Part shown: in pieces, positions 1 through 9,400 of the stretch
Position numbering within the stretch: position 1 is the stretch's first letter
How the letters are laid out: each line of letters begins with the position of its first letter
Origin: CAMLJR01 sp964500675
Lineage (GTDB): Bacteria; Pseudomonadota; Gammaproteobacteria; Pseudomonadales; CAMLJR01
DNA length: 64,000 nt
Assembly (NCBI GenBank): GCA_964500675.1
Contig: CAZCNY010000006.1
Coordinates: 124,001-188,000, forward strand
Direction of reading: 5' to 3'
Notes under the pieces: model-generated
What the model saw: only the letters and a program-made list of their open reading frames with translations
What the model was told of the DNA's origin: nothing
Databases searched by the model: none
Position numbers and translations under genes: made by a program

Positions 1-963
1 CGCTTCGCGATCGAGCGCGCTGTCGACTTTCACGTAGTGCGAGACATCGGCGATCGCGACCCACAGCCGCCAGCCGCCGCCTTTTTTCTTTTCACAAAAA
101 ACAGCGTCGTCGAAATCGCGCGCGTCTTCGCCATCGATCGTCACCAGCGGCAGATGGCGCAGATCGATACGATGTTGTTTATCCGCCTCGGTCGGCTCCG
201 GCGCGAACGACTGTGCCTCGGCAACGGCGGCTTCGGGCCACGCGAACGGAATACCGTACGAGCGGATCGCAACTTCGATCTCCATGCCGGGCGCCATGTG
301 TTCGCCGAGCACTTCGACCACGCGCCCGCGCGCGGGCGTGCGAAAATCGGGCTGCTGCGTGATCGCGATCATGACGTACTGACCGTCGCACGCGTCCATG
401 CTGTCGGCGCGACTCACCGCGATCGACTGCGTGACACGCGGATTTTCCGGCGCCACCACGCCGCCTTCTCCGCGCGAATAGAAGCGTCCCACGATTTGCT
501 GCGTGTGGCGCTGCAACACCTCGACAATCGTCGCCTCGCGCCGGCCGCGACCATCGACGCCCGATTCGCGCACGAGCACTTCGTCGCCATCGAACACCAT
601 CGCCATCTGGCGGCTGCTCAAATACAAATCGTTGCCTTCACCTTTTTCGGGGATGACGAAACCGAAACCATCGCGATGCCCCTGCACGCGGCCGCGAATC
701 AGATCGAGCTTGGATACCGCGCAGTAGGCGTCCTTACGGTTGCGCATGATCTGGCCATCGCGCTCCATCGCGCGCAGCCGCCGCCGCAGCGCTTCAATCT
801 GTTCGTCATCCTGCAAATCGAGCACGCTGCACAGCCGCGCATGATTCAGCGGCCCGTCGCGTTCGAGCACCTCAAGAATGAATTCGCGACTGGCGATCGG
901 ACGCTCGTAGTTTTCCGCCTCGCGGGAGGCAAAGGGGTCGTGCGGGGTATTTTTTCTGGCCAT
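1..963 (-). CDS. rnr: RNase R, N-terminal part (runs off the left edge)
   Basis: This is the first 321 codons of an RNase II-superfamily 3'-5' exoribonuclease, which degrades structured RNA and works in mRNA and rRNA quality control. Translation of the minus strand from the ATG at 963 opens with MARKNTPHDPFASRE, followed by a winged-helix-like N-terminus, cold-shock-like segments (GFGFVIPEKGEG near residue 110) and the start of the RNB catalytic domain with the signature TIDGEDARDFDDAV near residue 285. The Asp cluster coordinates the catalytic Mg2+ in this family. The gene continues past base 1, so length and C-terminal S1 domain cannot be judged. It is divergent from the tRNA-Leu gene. No strong ribosome binding site is seen before the ATG. 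Confidence 0.95.
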   Translation of the reverse strand, partial: MARKNTPHDPFASREAENYERPIASREFILEVLERDGPLNHARLCSVLDLQDDEQIEALRRRLRAMERDGQIMRNRKDAYCAVSKLDLIRGRVQGHRDGFGFVIPEKGEGNDLYLSSRQMAMVFDGDEVLVRESGVDGRGRREATIVEVLQRHTQQIVGRFYSRGEGGVVAPENPRVTQSIAVSRADSMDACDGQYVMIAITQQPDFRTPARGRVVEVLGEHMAPGMEIEVAIRSYGIPFAWPEAAVAEAQSFAPEPTEADKQHRIDLRHLPLVTIDGEDARDFDDAVFCEKKKGGGWRLWVAIADVSHYVKVDSALDREA

Positions 964-1017
964 CGATGGAGCAGCTTATTCCGACTTGGGGGGGATTGCG
1001 CCGCATTATACGCAGGA

Positions 1018-1046
1018 TTGACAAGCGGCATAGCGAACAGTAAATT
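1018..1046 (+). promoter_or_regulatory. Sigma-70 promoter of tRNA-Leu
   Basis: A perfect -35 TTGACA (1018-1023) and a -10-like TAAATT (1041-1046) are separated by exactly 17 bases and followed by a GC-rich stretch (gcgcgg). GC-rich discriminators are typical of stringently controlled stable-RNA promoters. The tRNA starts 18 bases after the -10. Confidence 0.75.
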
Positions 1047-1064
1047 GCGCGGCCTTACCCCCTT

Positions 1065-1151
1065 GCCCAGGTGGTGAAATTGGTAGACACGCCAGCTTCA
1101 GGTGTTGGTGGCTTTGCGGCCGTGAAGGTTCAAGTCCTTTCCTGGGCACCA
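1065..1151 (+). tRNA. tRNA-Leu (anticodon CAG)
   Basis: The acceptor stem GCCCAGG pairs with CCTGGGC, followed by discriminator A and an encoded CCA. The D-arm holds the usual AATTGGTAGAC. The anticodon stem CCAGC/GTTGG closes loop TTCAGGT, with CAG at positions 34-36. A long class II variable arm follows, then T-arm GAAGG-TTCAAGT-CCTTT. Length is 87 nt, normal for leucine tRNAs. A small hairpin (AATCTAC-GCCA-GTAGATT, 1151-1168) begins at its last base. The accessory block begins immediately downstream. Confidence 0.96.
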
Positions 1152-1468
1152 ATCTACGCCAGTAGATTGCTGACTTACACACTCTTTAAATCGGTTTTCC
1201 ATCCTACAAATTAAGACGCTCTCTAGTTGCGAGCTTTAGATGCTTTGCGCGCGTCGCGAGACTACTTGCGAACAAAATTGCCGAACCAAATAGGCGCAAA
1301 CCAATGCACACTAGCGGTTTTTTACCCCCAGAAAATACCTTCAATAGCAGCAACCAACTTTGCAAAAGTTGGAGTGCTTCATTCGCTACATCGATCAAGA
1401 TGCACACAAGAGAAATTTAAACGACTTGAATGTATGATGCTCTAGGCAACCATTCGCTTGGAGCGGCT
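1152..1468. other. AT-rich intergenic stretch between tRNA-Leu and the ATPase gene
   Basis: About 317 bases with no convincing gene. It is clearly more AT-rich than the rnr side. The short open frames on both strands have no ribosome binding site and no recognisable product. The small hairpin after the tRNA lies at its left end. I see no direct repeat of the tRNA 3' end inside it. Confidence 0.6.
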
Positions 1469-3562
1469 ATGACAAAGGTGAATCTATTCGGGGATGTTCG
1501 AGCGGAACATGACCATCAAATGCTCGATAATTCATTTTTCGAATCTCAAAATTATCGAACATTAATTGAGAGTCGTGATCGATTCATCGTTGTGGGTAGA
1601 CGGGGAACCGGTAAAAGTGCTCTCACTTACAAGCTCTCTAAAGATTGGGCAGCACGTAAATTTGCGACAACTGTTATTGCGCCCACCGAGGAACAAATGA
1701 TCGGACTGAGGCCAATAGCTGAATTATTTGGAAATTCGGTAACAAGAATACGCGCAGGCATAAAACTGGCCTGGAGATATGCATTACTGCTGGAAATTGC
1801 ATTGCTATGCGAAAGAAATTACAAAACCGCGGGGGAAATCAATAAATACGAAACACTCAAACTACACTTAAAAAACTGGTCTTCCAGGGGGCCTAGCCCG
1901 TTTGATCGACTGAGAGCAACATTACGGGAACGACTGCCTGGCATTACCAGCGCAGAGGATCGGATTGCAGACCTAGGGTCTCTTCTAGAACTAAGCGCTT
2001 TAAGTGATGAAGTTGCCGCGCTCACCTGCTCACTAAAGCACAGTATCATTGTTTTAATTGACCGACTTGATGAAGGATATGAGCCAGATACGGTTGGTAT
2101 CGGAATTATCGATGGAATTATCTACGGCACTGACGACATACGAAACGCTCTTGGGGAAAAACTTCAAGCGATAGTTTTTTTACGAGACAATATCTTTAGA
2201 GCGGTCGAACTCGTAGACCCAGATTTTTCTCGCAACCTCGAAGGCCAGATATTGCGCCTTCACTGGGATCCCGAAGAACTTTTTTACATGGTCTGCAAAC
2301 GAATCCGTGCAGCCTTTCCTTTAGAGCAAGAAAGCGACGTAAAAGTCTGGAACGCTCTCACCAATGCCGAGCTACATGGAAGAGAAGGTTTTAAACGATG
2401 TCTACGACTCACGCTTTACAGGCCCCGCGATCTGATAGCCCTGATGAATGCAGCTATTGAGCACGCCAAACGTCAACAAAGGGACGTTCTGATTGAAGCC
2501 GATTTCCATGAATCATCAAAGCAAATATCTACTATACGATTTGATGACCTAAGCAAAGAATATGCTCAAGTATTTCCGGGGATTAAGTATGTAACCAGTG
2601 TTTTTTCAAATGGACCAGCACAACTTTTAGTTTCTGACGCCATCAAAACAATAAAGTCAGCCGCCGAGTCTCCATCGATCACAGCTGATATTTTACAGCA
2701 CCTGAAAATCCTTGGCTCCGACGAGGAAACTGTAAAAGCACTCTATGGCGTTGGTTTTTTTGGCATATACGATCCACAGAGTAGCAACTGGATATTCTCC
2801 CATGACGGCAAACGCACAGACATAAGCATTAAACTTGATGACTCTCTTATGATTCACCCCTGCTATTGGAGCGCACTAAATTTACAAAATGATGATTTGG
2901 AGCGAGGTATTGCCGACCAGATATTCGACGAGTATGAAATTACAATTTACTCCCAGAGCGCTGAACAACGCGCAAACCGACTGGGACAATTAATCTCTGA
3001 ACTAGCAAACATACCGCTTGGGCTAGATGGGGCCTCCAGCTTTGAGGGCTGGTGTAAACGAGCAATCGAGATTGCCTTTGCAAAGGAGCTCACCAACATA
3101 CAACTCCATCCTAACAAAGATGCGGCTCAACGCCGCGATATAGTGGGAACAAATCAGGGTATTCGTGGCTTTTGGAAAAGAATTCGCGATGACTACGAAA
3201 CTCGTCAAGTTATATTCGAAGTAAAAAACTTTGAAGAAATTGGTATAACTGAATACCGACAAATGAACGGTTACTTGACCAGAGAATACGGAAAAATCGG
3301 ATTCATCATTTGCCGAGACAAGCAACATGGACTTATGAAAGGTAAAGAGCTTGAAGCATTCAGAGAGTTTTACTTGCAGGACAAAGTCATAATAAAAATA
3401 ACAGCATCGACATTAACGAGCATTTTGTCGAAATTACGCAGCCCAGCAAAAATTGACGCTGGCGATATAGCACTTGACAACCAACTTGACACTCATATTC
3501 GCTTATATGCAAACGGACAAAGCGATCAAAGCCCAAATAAAACCAGGAAGAAAAAGAAATAA
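1469..3562 (+). CDS. P-loop ATPase with C-terminal PD-(D/E)XK nuclease-like domain
   Basis: A 697-residue protein. Residues 43-50 are a Walker A motif (GRRGTGKS) and residues 193-203 a Walker B-like strand ending in acids (IIVLIDRLDEG). The region near 555-586 reads RRDIVGTN, then 26 residues on, IFEVKNF: an Asp followed by ExK, the layout of PD-(D/E)XK nucleases (D557, E584, K586). It resembles the P-loop ATPase family named after cyanobacterial Sll1717, as far as I recall. The start at 1469 is chosen over the upstream ATG at 1430 because GGAG lies five bases before it. The lysine-rich C-terminus could bind nucleic acid. The gene stands alone beside a tRNA, is AT-rich, and uses different codons from its neighbours, which suggests transfer. 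A defence role is inference only. Confidence 0.8.
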   Translation: MTKVNLFGDVRAEHDHQMLDNSFFESQNYRTLIESRDRFIVVGRRGTGKSALTYKLSKDWAARKFATTVIAPTEEQMIGLRPIAELFGNSVTRIRAGIKLAWRYALLLEIALLCERNYKTAGEINKYETLKLHLKNWSSRGPSPFDRLRATLRERLPGITSAEDRIADLGSLLELSALSDEVAALTCSLKHSIIVLIDRLDEGYEPDTVGIGIIDGIIYGTDDIRNALGEKLQAIVFLRDNIFRAVELVDPDFSRNLEGQILRLHWDPEELFYMVCKRIRAAFPLEQESDVKVWNALTNAELHGREGFKRCLRLTLYRPRDLIALMNAAIEHAKRQQRDVLIEADFHESSKQISTIRFDDLSKEYAQVFPGIKYVTSVFSNGPAQLLVSDAIKTIKSAAESPSITADILQHLKILGSDEETVKALYGVGFFGIYDPQSSNWIFSHDGKRTDISIKLDDSLMIHPCYWSALNLQNDDLERGIADQIFDEYEITIYSQSAEQRANRLGQLISELANIPLGLDGASSFEGWCKRAIEIAFAKELTNIQLHPNKDAAQRRDIVGTNQGIRGFWKRIRDDYETRQVIFEVKNFEEIGITEYRQMNGYLTREYGKIGFIICRDKQHGLMKGKELEAFREFYLQDKVIIKITASTLTSILSKLRSPAKIDAGDIALDNQLDTHIRLYANGQSDQSPNKTRKKKK

Positions 3563-3601
3563 CGCACACTGGATCCAACCTCACATCCACAACAGAGTTT
3601 T

Positions 3602-4021
3602 TTACGGCTTCGCTTTCTTCGAAGATTTTGACTTACCTGATTCGTTAAACGCGATCGCTTCGCAAATGAGTGCTTTAAAGGCGGCCTCGTCGATTTCTTC
3701 GTCTGCGTGAATGTCGATGGCGCGGCGTGCATTGCCGTCGAGACTTGCGTTGAAGAGACTGGTTGGATCTTTCAAAGACGCACCCTTCATGAAGGTGAGC
3801 TTCACCTTATCCTTGTAGGATTCGCCGGTGCAGATGATGCCGGCATGCGACCAAACCGGTGTGCCCATCCACTTCCATTCTTCGACGACGTCAGGGTCCG
3901 CCTTCTTGATGAGTTCGCGCATTCTGCTGAGAACTTCCCCACGCCAGCCTCCGAGTTCAGCGATTTTTTTTGAGATAAGTTCAGATGCCGATTGCTCTTG
4001 GTTCGCGTCCGAATTTTTCAT
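3602..4021 (-). CDS. DUF1801 (YdhG-like) domain protein, copy 1
   Basis: A 139-residue soluble protein with the DUF1801 core: VVEEWKWMGTPVWSHAGIICTGESYKDKVKLTF, here split as VVEEWKWMGTPVW near residue 45 and YKDKVKLTFMKGA near residue 70. The biochemical role of the family is not established. The ATG at 4021 is preferred to the longer frame reaching 4078, because the longer form would overlap the peroxiredoxin gene and GAGG lies just upstream of 4021. It sits 35 bases after the peroxiredoxin stop and is probably cotranscribed with it. A second copy at 10830-11249 is of identical length and very similar. The C-terminus is Lys/Ser-rich (SKSSKKAK). Confidence 0.85.
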   Translation of the reverse strand: MKNSDANQEQSASELISKKIAELGGWRGEVLSRMRELIKKADPDVVEEWKWMGTPVWSHAGIICTGESYKDKVKLTFMKGASLKDPTSLFNASLDGNARRAIDIHADEEIDEAAFKALICEAIAFNESGKSKSSKKAKP

Positions 4022-4056
4022 GCCCTCATCCTCAATTTTTTGCGCGTTCACAGTGA

Positions 4057-4614
4057 CTATCGATGAACACCCAACCACGCTAAAACCTCCTCCGCATTCC
4101 GATTCGGTGGAAACACCGGATAAAAAACCTTACGAATCACACCATCGATGCTGATAATCGTCAGCCGCTTAATTAATTTTTTATTCTCGTATTTAAACGT
4201 CGGCAGCTTCAGCGCATCGGTAAAAACAAAATCGCCGTCGTGCAATAAATCGAACGGCAGATGTAAACGTTGTTTTGCTTCTATCTGCTCGGCCAGCGGT
4301 TGCGCGCTCACGCCGAATATATTCGTCGCGTATTTTTTGATTTCCGAGTACTGATCTCGAAACGCGCAGCTTTGCGGCGTGCAGCCGCGAGCACCGGGTA
4401 TTTCATTCCAACCGTTCAATGGCAACGCATTCGGGTTGCCTAGCATCGGGAAGAAATAAAATACAGCGGTACCGGCAAGCTCGCCGAGATTGATTGTTTT
4501 TCCCACAGTCGACGCGATCGATACGGCGGGTATCGACATGCCAGGCAGGTGATCGCAGGCGCCATCATCAACGGGGACCGGAAGATTGTCGGGGAGAACG
4601 GATAGATCTTTCAT
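4057..4614 (-). CDS. Peroxiredoxin (AhpC/TSA-like redoxin)
   Basis: A 185-residue thiol peroxidase-type protein that would reduce hydroperoxides in the cytoplasm. The active-site region is FYFFPMLGN near residue 53 and GARGCTPQSC at 74-83. C78 is the likely peroxidatic cysteine and C83, five residues on, a possible resolving cysteine, as in Bcp-like or atypical 2-Cys enzymes. There is no signal peptide. It is followed 35 bases later by a DUF1801 gene. The 3' end of this gene is found again, deleted internally, at 11286-11410, and its 5' end at 15060-15125. Function by fold is solid; the physiological reductant is unknown. Confidence 0.88.
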   Translation of the reverse strand: MKDLSVLPDNLPVPVDDGACDHLPGMSIPAVSIASTVGKTINLGELAGTAVFYFFPMLGNPNALPLNGWNEIPGARGCTPQSCAFRDQYSEIKKYATNIFGVSAQPLAEQIEAKQRLHLPFDLLHDGDFVFTDALKLPTFKYENKKLIKRLTIISIDGVIRKVFYPVFPPNRNAEEVLAWLGVHR

Positions 4615-4698
4615 GGGTTTTCCTTTCGCGTCGGTCTTTGACGGTTGTGCATACCGTGCCTACATTTGAACAATTCTTTTTTATTTCTAAACGCCGAT

Positions 4699-6372
4699 AT
4701 GAAACCTCTGAAGTCGATCCTTTTGCTCGCATCGAGCCTCTTCATTATGACCGCTTGTAATCATGGCCCCCATTGGCCGGATCAGCCGGTTCAACCGGTG
4801 ACTCTCACCGTTCAAGCCAGTGGCGATGGACATCTCTCCATCACCCCGAATTCCGTTCAACAAGCAGCCCCCGGGTCTACCCTGAGCTTCACCGTCGTTG
4901 CCGCTAGCGGTTACACGATTGCTTCGACTGTCGGCGGAACTTGCACGGCCGGTTCATGGAACGGTTCGGTCTACACAACGGGAGCGTTAGAAAACGATTG
5001 TGCCGTGAATTTTTCATCCACCCCGAATGTAGTGACCGAAACGTTCACGGTTCAATCCAGTGGTGATGGACATGTCACCATCACTCCAAGTTCCGCGCAG
5101 ACGGTGAACGCTGGAGCCGCGTTAAGCTTCACCGTTGTTGCCGATGCGAATTATACGGTTTCGCTCAGCGTGGGCGGCACCTGTCCCGGCGGTTCGTGGG
5201 CGGGAAATCAATACACCACGGGAGCCATTACCGCCGCGTGCGCGGTGAGTTTTTCCGCCACGTTCAATACAACTACGCTAAACGTCAGCCTTTCGAATTT
5301 GGCGCTCAGCGTATCGGGACTTACGTGGCAGGGAAATCCATCCGGAAAAGCCAGAGCCATCGTTATCACCAACACCGGAGCGCACGCGGCAACGGGACTT
5401 GCGATTAATTATCCAACCTTTCCGGCTGGCACCTCCGCATCGTCAACCTGCGGGGCGATCTTGAACCCCGGCAGCTCGTGTTCGATTACGGTCACGCCCG
5501 GCGCCACCGCAACATCCGATTGCAGCATAGGCACCGGCAGCGCGGCGATTCCCGACGTCATTAACGTCGGCGCCGACAATGGAAATTCCGTATCAACTAA
5601 CGTCGTTGTTTTGAATTACGGCTGCATTTATCAGGAGGGATATGTCTTTTCAATGGATGACACCACACCATCCACCAGCAGCATCGGCGGAACGGTTGCC
5701 GCGTTGCAAGATCAGGCGACCAACATGCTATGGGGCTCGAATGGTCAGGACGCCAACTCGGTGAGCTATGACATCATTCCCGGTATCGGCGACACTTCCA
5801 CCAGCAGCAGCGGCACTCCCACTTTTCAAGATTTTGTCACGTATTTTCAGGCCACCTACACGGGGTCGTTAGGTCTCTCCGCAAATAATTTCAATAACTG
5901 CAATGGCAGGACCGACGGCCGCTGCAATACCGCCAACATCGTCACTTTTTACAATTATTATCAAACGAATTATGGCGTGGGTGCCGCGCCTTATACGCCA
6001 TCGGCGGCAGCAACATCCAAAGCGTATTACCCTGCCGGCGTCTGCGATGATTACGACAGCGGAAATTATCGGGATTGGTATTTACCCGCGGTCTGCGAGG
6101 TGACTCATGACGATACCAGTATTCGGACAGACGTTGCCGGTTGTGGCACGCAAAGCAATCCGCTTATGCAAAATATCGAGCAAAATTTATTTGAGCGAGG
6201 TGCGGGCAATATCGCGACCGGCACGCATTTTTGGAGCTCGACCGAATATATGTATAACAGCCCGGAAACCTATGCCTGGAACGGATTCATGTGGCCGGCA
6301 TTTTTTCCGGCCGGCGGCGGCGATAAAAACGATCGCATCAATGTGCGCTGCGTTCGCTCTTTAACTTTTTAA
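4699..6372 (+). CDS. Lipoprotein with repeat domains and Lcl/DUF1566 C-terminal domain
   Basis: A 557-residue envelope protein. The N-terminus (MKPLKSILLLASSLFIMTAC) is a lipoprotein signal with Cys20 as the acylation site. Two similar repeats follow (about residues 36-100 and 105-175), each with ASGDGHLSITP- or SSGDGHVTITP-like strands and a closing Cys pair. Next comes an Ig-like segment (about 185-290). From about 310 to the end is a DUF1566 (Lcl C-terminal) domain, seen in W-YLPAVCEV, FWSSTEY and the closing VRCVRS. Proteins with this domain in Legionella act in adhesion, so a surface role is inferred. The ATG at 4699 is chosen because it starts the lipoprotein signal; the frame from 4645 would bury it. 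Confidence 0.82.
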   Translation: MKPLKSILLLASSLFIMTACNHGPHWPDQPVQPVTLTVQASGDGHLSITPNSVQQAAPGSTLSFTVVAASGYTIASTVGGTCTAGSWNGSVYTTGALENDCAVNFSSTPNVVTETFTVQSSGDGHVTITPSSAQTVNAGAALSFTVVADANYTVSLSVGGTCPGGSWAGNQYTTGAITAACAVSFSATFNTTTLNVSLSNLALSVSGLTWQGNPSGKARAIVITNTGAHAATGLAINYPTFPAGTSASSTCGAILNPGSSCSITVTPGATATSDCSIGTGSAAIPDVINVGADNGNSVSTNVVVLNYGCIYQEGYVFSMDDTTPSTSSIGGTVAALQDQATNMLWGSNGQDANSVSYDIIPGIGDTSTSSSGTPTFQDFVTYFQATYTGSLGLSANNFNNCNGRTDGRCNTANIVTFYNYYQTNYGVGAAPYTPSAAATSKAYYPAGVCDDYDSGNYRDWYLPAVCEVTHDDTSIRTDVAGCGTQSNPLMQNIEQNLFERGAGNIATGTHFWSSTEYMYNSPETYAWNGFMWPAFFPAGGGDKNDRINVRCVRSLTF

Positions 6373-6440
6373 TAATTTTCTCGGAAATAAGGATCTCGAA
6401 ACGCGCGGCTCTATGTGTACGGCCGCGCACTCGGAGCAAA

Positions 6441-9400
6441 CTAACCCATCACAATCAATTGCATCACGTTGTGCGGAGCTTTCGGATCGACGCGCACTGT
6501 CACCGCATAGCGACCCGTGCAGGCTTGCAGCACGATCGCTTGCAGATCCTGGTCGCAGGCTCTGAAGCGATGTTCGCTATCGCAGCATTCGCGCAGGATG
6601 AAACCCTCCATGCGTCCGCGGCAATCGAAGATAACTTCGACGATTTTGCCGGTGTACGATTTTCCCTCCGCGACACCGCCGGTTGTCGGCGCTTCCCAAT
6701 AACCGAGCGGCGATGGCGGCACGGCGTCGGGATCGCCGCCGAGTTCGCTGACACGCGCGGAAAGGTAAGCGATATAACGTTGCAATACCGGATACCAGCG
6801 ATTGGCCGGCGACATCTTGAGTGAGCGCCATTTAAAAATCGCCAGCGTATTGCGCTCCGGCCCGAGCAACGTCGCCGGTGACCCCACCGGAATTCGAATC
6901 TGGAAGGTGCCCGTGACATAACGCCAGTTGCGAAGCTGCTTGCGATCGATCGCTTGCGACTCTTGGTTTACTGAAAACGGCAGCGGATCATTTCCCTGCG
7001 AGTGGGAACGACCAGCGCGTGCGGCAACCGCAGTTAATTGCGGCCGTCCCGCAACGGTGAGCGCATTGCGGCGCGTAGTGATGCGGCGCACGATCACATT
7101 GAATTCCTGCCCCGTCACCACGGTTGTCGGTAAATCAATCGTGATGAGTCCCGCAAAATTATCGCCGCTGCTCGGTGGAATCGGCACGTACGTCACACCG
7201 CCCGTCACCGGACACGCAATCGTGTGCGGATCGGATGCGGAAAGCTCGCTGTGACTGTAAAGTTTCGCGGCGAGCGCAAGCGCATCGTTCGCGGCGACTT
7301 GCGGCCAGTAAATATGCGCGGTGCTGCCAACCGGCGTATTGCCCCAATCGATCATCAATTCATCCGGGTAATTCAGCAGCATGCCGGTTTCTTCCAGCAA
7401 TGGCAGGCTGGGTCGCACATCGAAGGTTTGCGGAATGCGATGCGAAGCGGCGCCACCCGGATTATCCGATGCGGTGAATTGCAAATTACGCTGCGCTAAT
7501 TTATCCGAATTCTCCGGACTCAATACCACCGCGCTCGAATTCAAAATCGGTGCGTCGTCGCAGGCGATTTCTGCAACGAGGCAGTGATGCGTTCCGTTCA
7601 ACAGGGTTTGAATCGGCTGCCCGTTGATGACATTGGTTTGATCGTAAACATTGAGAAAGCAACCGAAGTACGCCCACTTGTAATCGCCGATATCGAGTGT
7701 AATGTTTTTGTTGTTCGCACCGCCCGCGTTGTAGTCGGTGTTCGATCCCAAATTGCCCGTCGCGAAAAACGGAATGGTGTGATTGCCGACACCGGCTAAC
7801 GGTGCCGACGGATGCCCGCCCGTCTGCGTACTCAAATACGTAGTCGACGGTTGAAAATCCGTATCGGCGGTTTGCGTCGACCACAAACGGAAAAATACTT
7901 TCACGTTATTCGCAACGTCGTTGGCGAGCCCGCGCAAACGCACGCGCGCCACCGCGAAGTTGTAATTGTTGTAGACGTTGATAATTGGAATCGGCGGAAA
8001 TGTCGGCGGGACAGTTATTTCCACCGTTACCGGCGACACCGACGAATCGCCCGACAGCGCACCCGATTGTCCCGGCAGCAATGTCGAAAACGGATCGATG
8101 CCGGAGGGATCGCTGAAATTGCTGTTGAGATAATCGAGCAGCTGCGTGACATAGGTAAATGCGCCGGACACATTGTCCGCTGCGAACGTCGGCCCGCCGC
8201 TGACGGGCACATTGCTTTTTGCTGGAGTCGCTTTGAATACGCGCACATCCTGGCTCAGCCAGAACACATTGTTTTGCGCGGGATCGATGTTGGTGAAATA
8301 GGGATCGGCGCCCGCGGTGAGTTCGAAAATCGTCGCGCATGTGGCGCCGCGCGGCGTCGATCCGGCTACCGCGATTTTCCCATCGAGTTCGAGCACTTTC
8401 GCGTTGCCCAGCGTATTCGGGAAATCGGCGAGCGACGCCGACGTGAACGTAATATCGAATGCGATGCGAATGCGCTGCAGGCGCGCGGGTTGCGCGGGAT
8501 TTTCAAAATCGATGGGCGTTGCACTGCGCGTGATCGATAGGCCGTGAATATTCGCGAATGCGCCCGTGAACGCGGGCACGGTGACGCTCAACGCGTTGAA
8601 TTGATTAATCGAAAAACCTTCGATCACCAACCAGAATGCATTGGTAAAACGTCCGGCGTGCGTATTCAGAATATCCTGCACTTCGTCCTTGCCGAAGGTG
8701 TTTTTGTCGACCCAAAACGAAACCAGCGCAAGCGGAAAGGGATTGTCGGGATTCGGGCCGGGAACGCTCGATACCGAATCGGTTGGATAGGCGTTATCGA
8801 GCAATAATTTGAAAAACGGAAATGGATCGGCATTGTCGCCCGTCAGATTTTGCCAAACGCCGCGCAAGCATGACGTACCGATCAAATTGTTACTCGAATC
8901 GACACCGGGTGCTGCGGCGATAATTTGCGGTATCGACGCAAAACCGAGCTGACTGAACAAATAATAAATAAACGCCAGCGAGCAACCTGTTCCCGGGCCG
9001 TTGCCCGCGAATGCCAAGGTTGAATTGACATAATCCGCGCGCGCTCCGTAATGCGTGGTGCCGTCGAATTCGGTCGACGCCGGATTGCTCGAAGGCAGCG
9101 ATGTGTTGAGCCACGTTGCCGGAGTGCCGTTGCTGAGCCAATTAAGGCCGAGACCGTTATTGAGTTGAAATTGCACGGCGAGAAACAGCGACAGCGCTTC
9201 GCCGCAGCTCTCTTCATTACCCACACCCGACGAATACCCCCATCCCTTGTCTTGCGCCGCCATGAAAATTTCAACAATTTCGGCCACCATCATTGTGCGC
9301 AACAAGCTCGCGGGACGATTGCCAGGAACTAGCGTCACCGGCCACCAGCTTGCGCTGTAGCCGCCTTCAACCAGCGCGGTGACATAAATCGGCATCGGCG

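Noticed and set aside
37..1077. A 346-codon open frame on the plus strand
   Set aside because: It is the antisense shadow of rnr, whose true frame on the minus strand carries the RNB signature and runs off the window.
3707..4154. Plus-strand frames across the DUF1801/peroxiredoxin genes
   Set aside because: Antisense shadows; the same shadow pattern appears opposite the second DUF1801 copy, as expected from duplication.
7812..8540. A 242-codon plus-strand frame inside the 1135-residue gene
   Set aside because: Arg/His-rich shadow of GC-rich coding DNA with no ribosome binding site; similar shadows oppose cheA, hflX, mutL and others.
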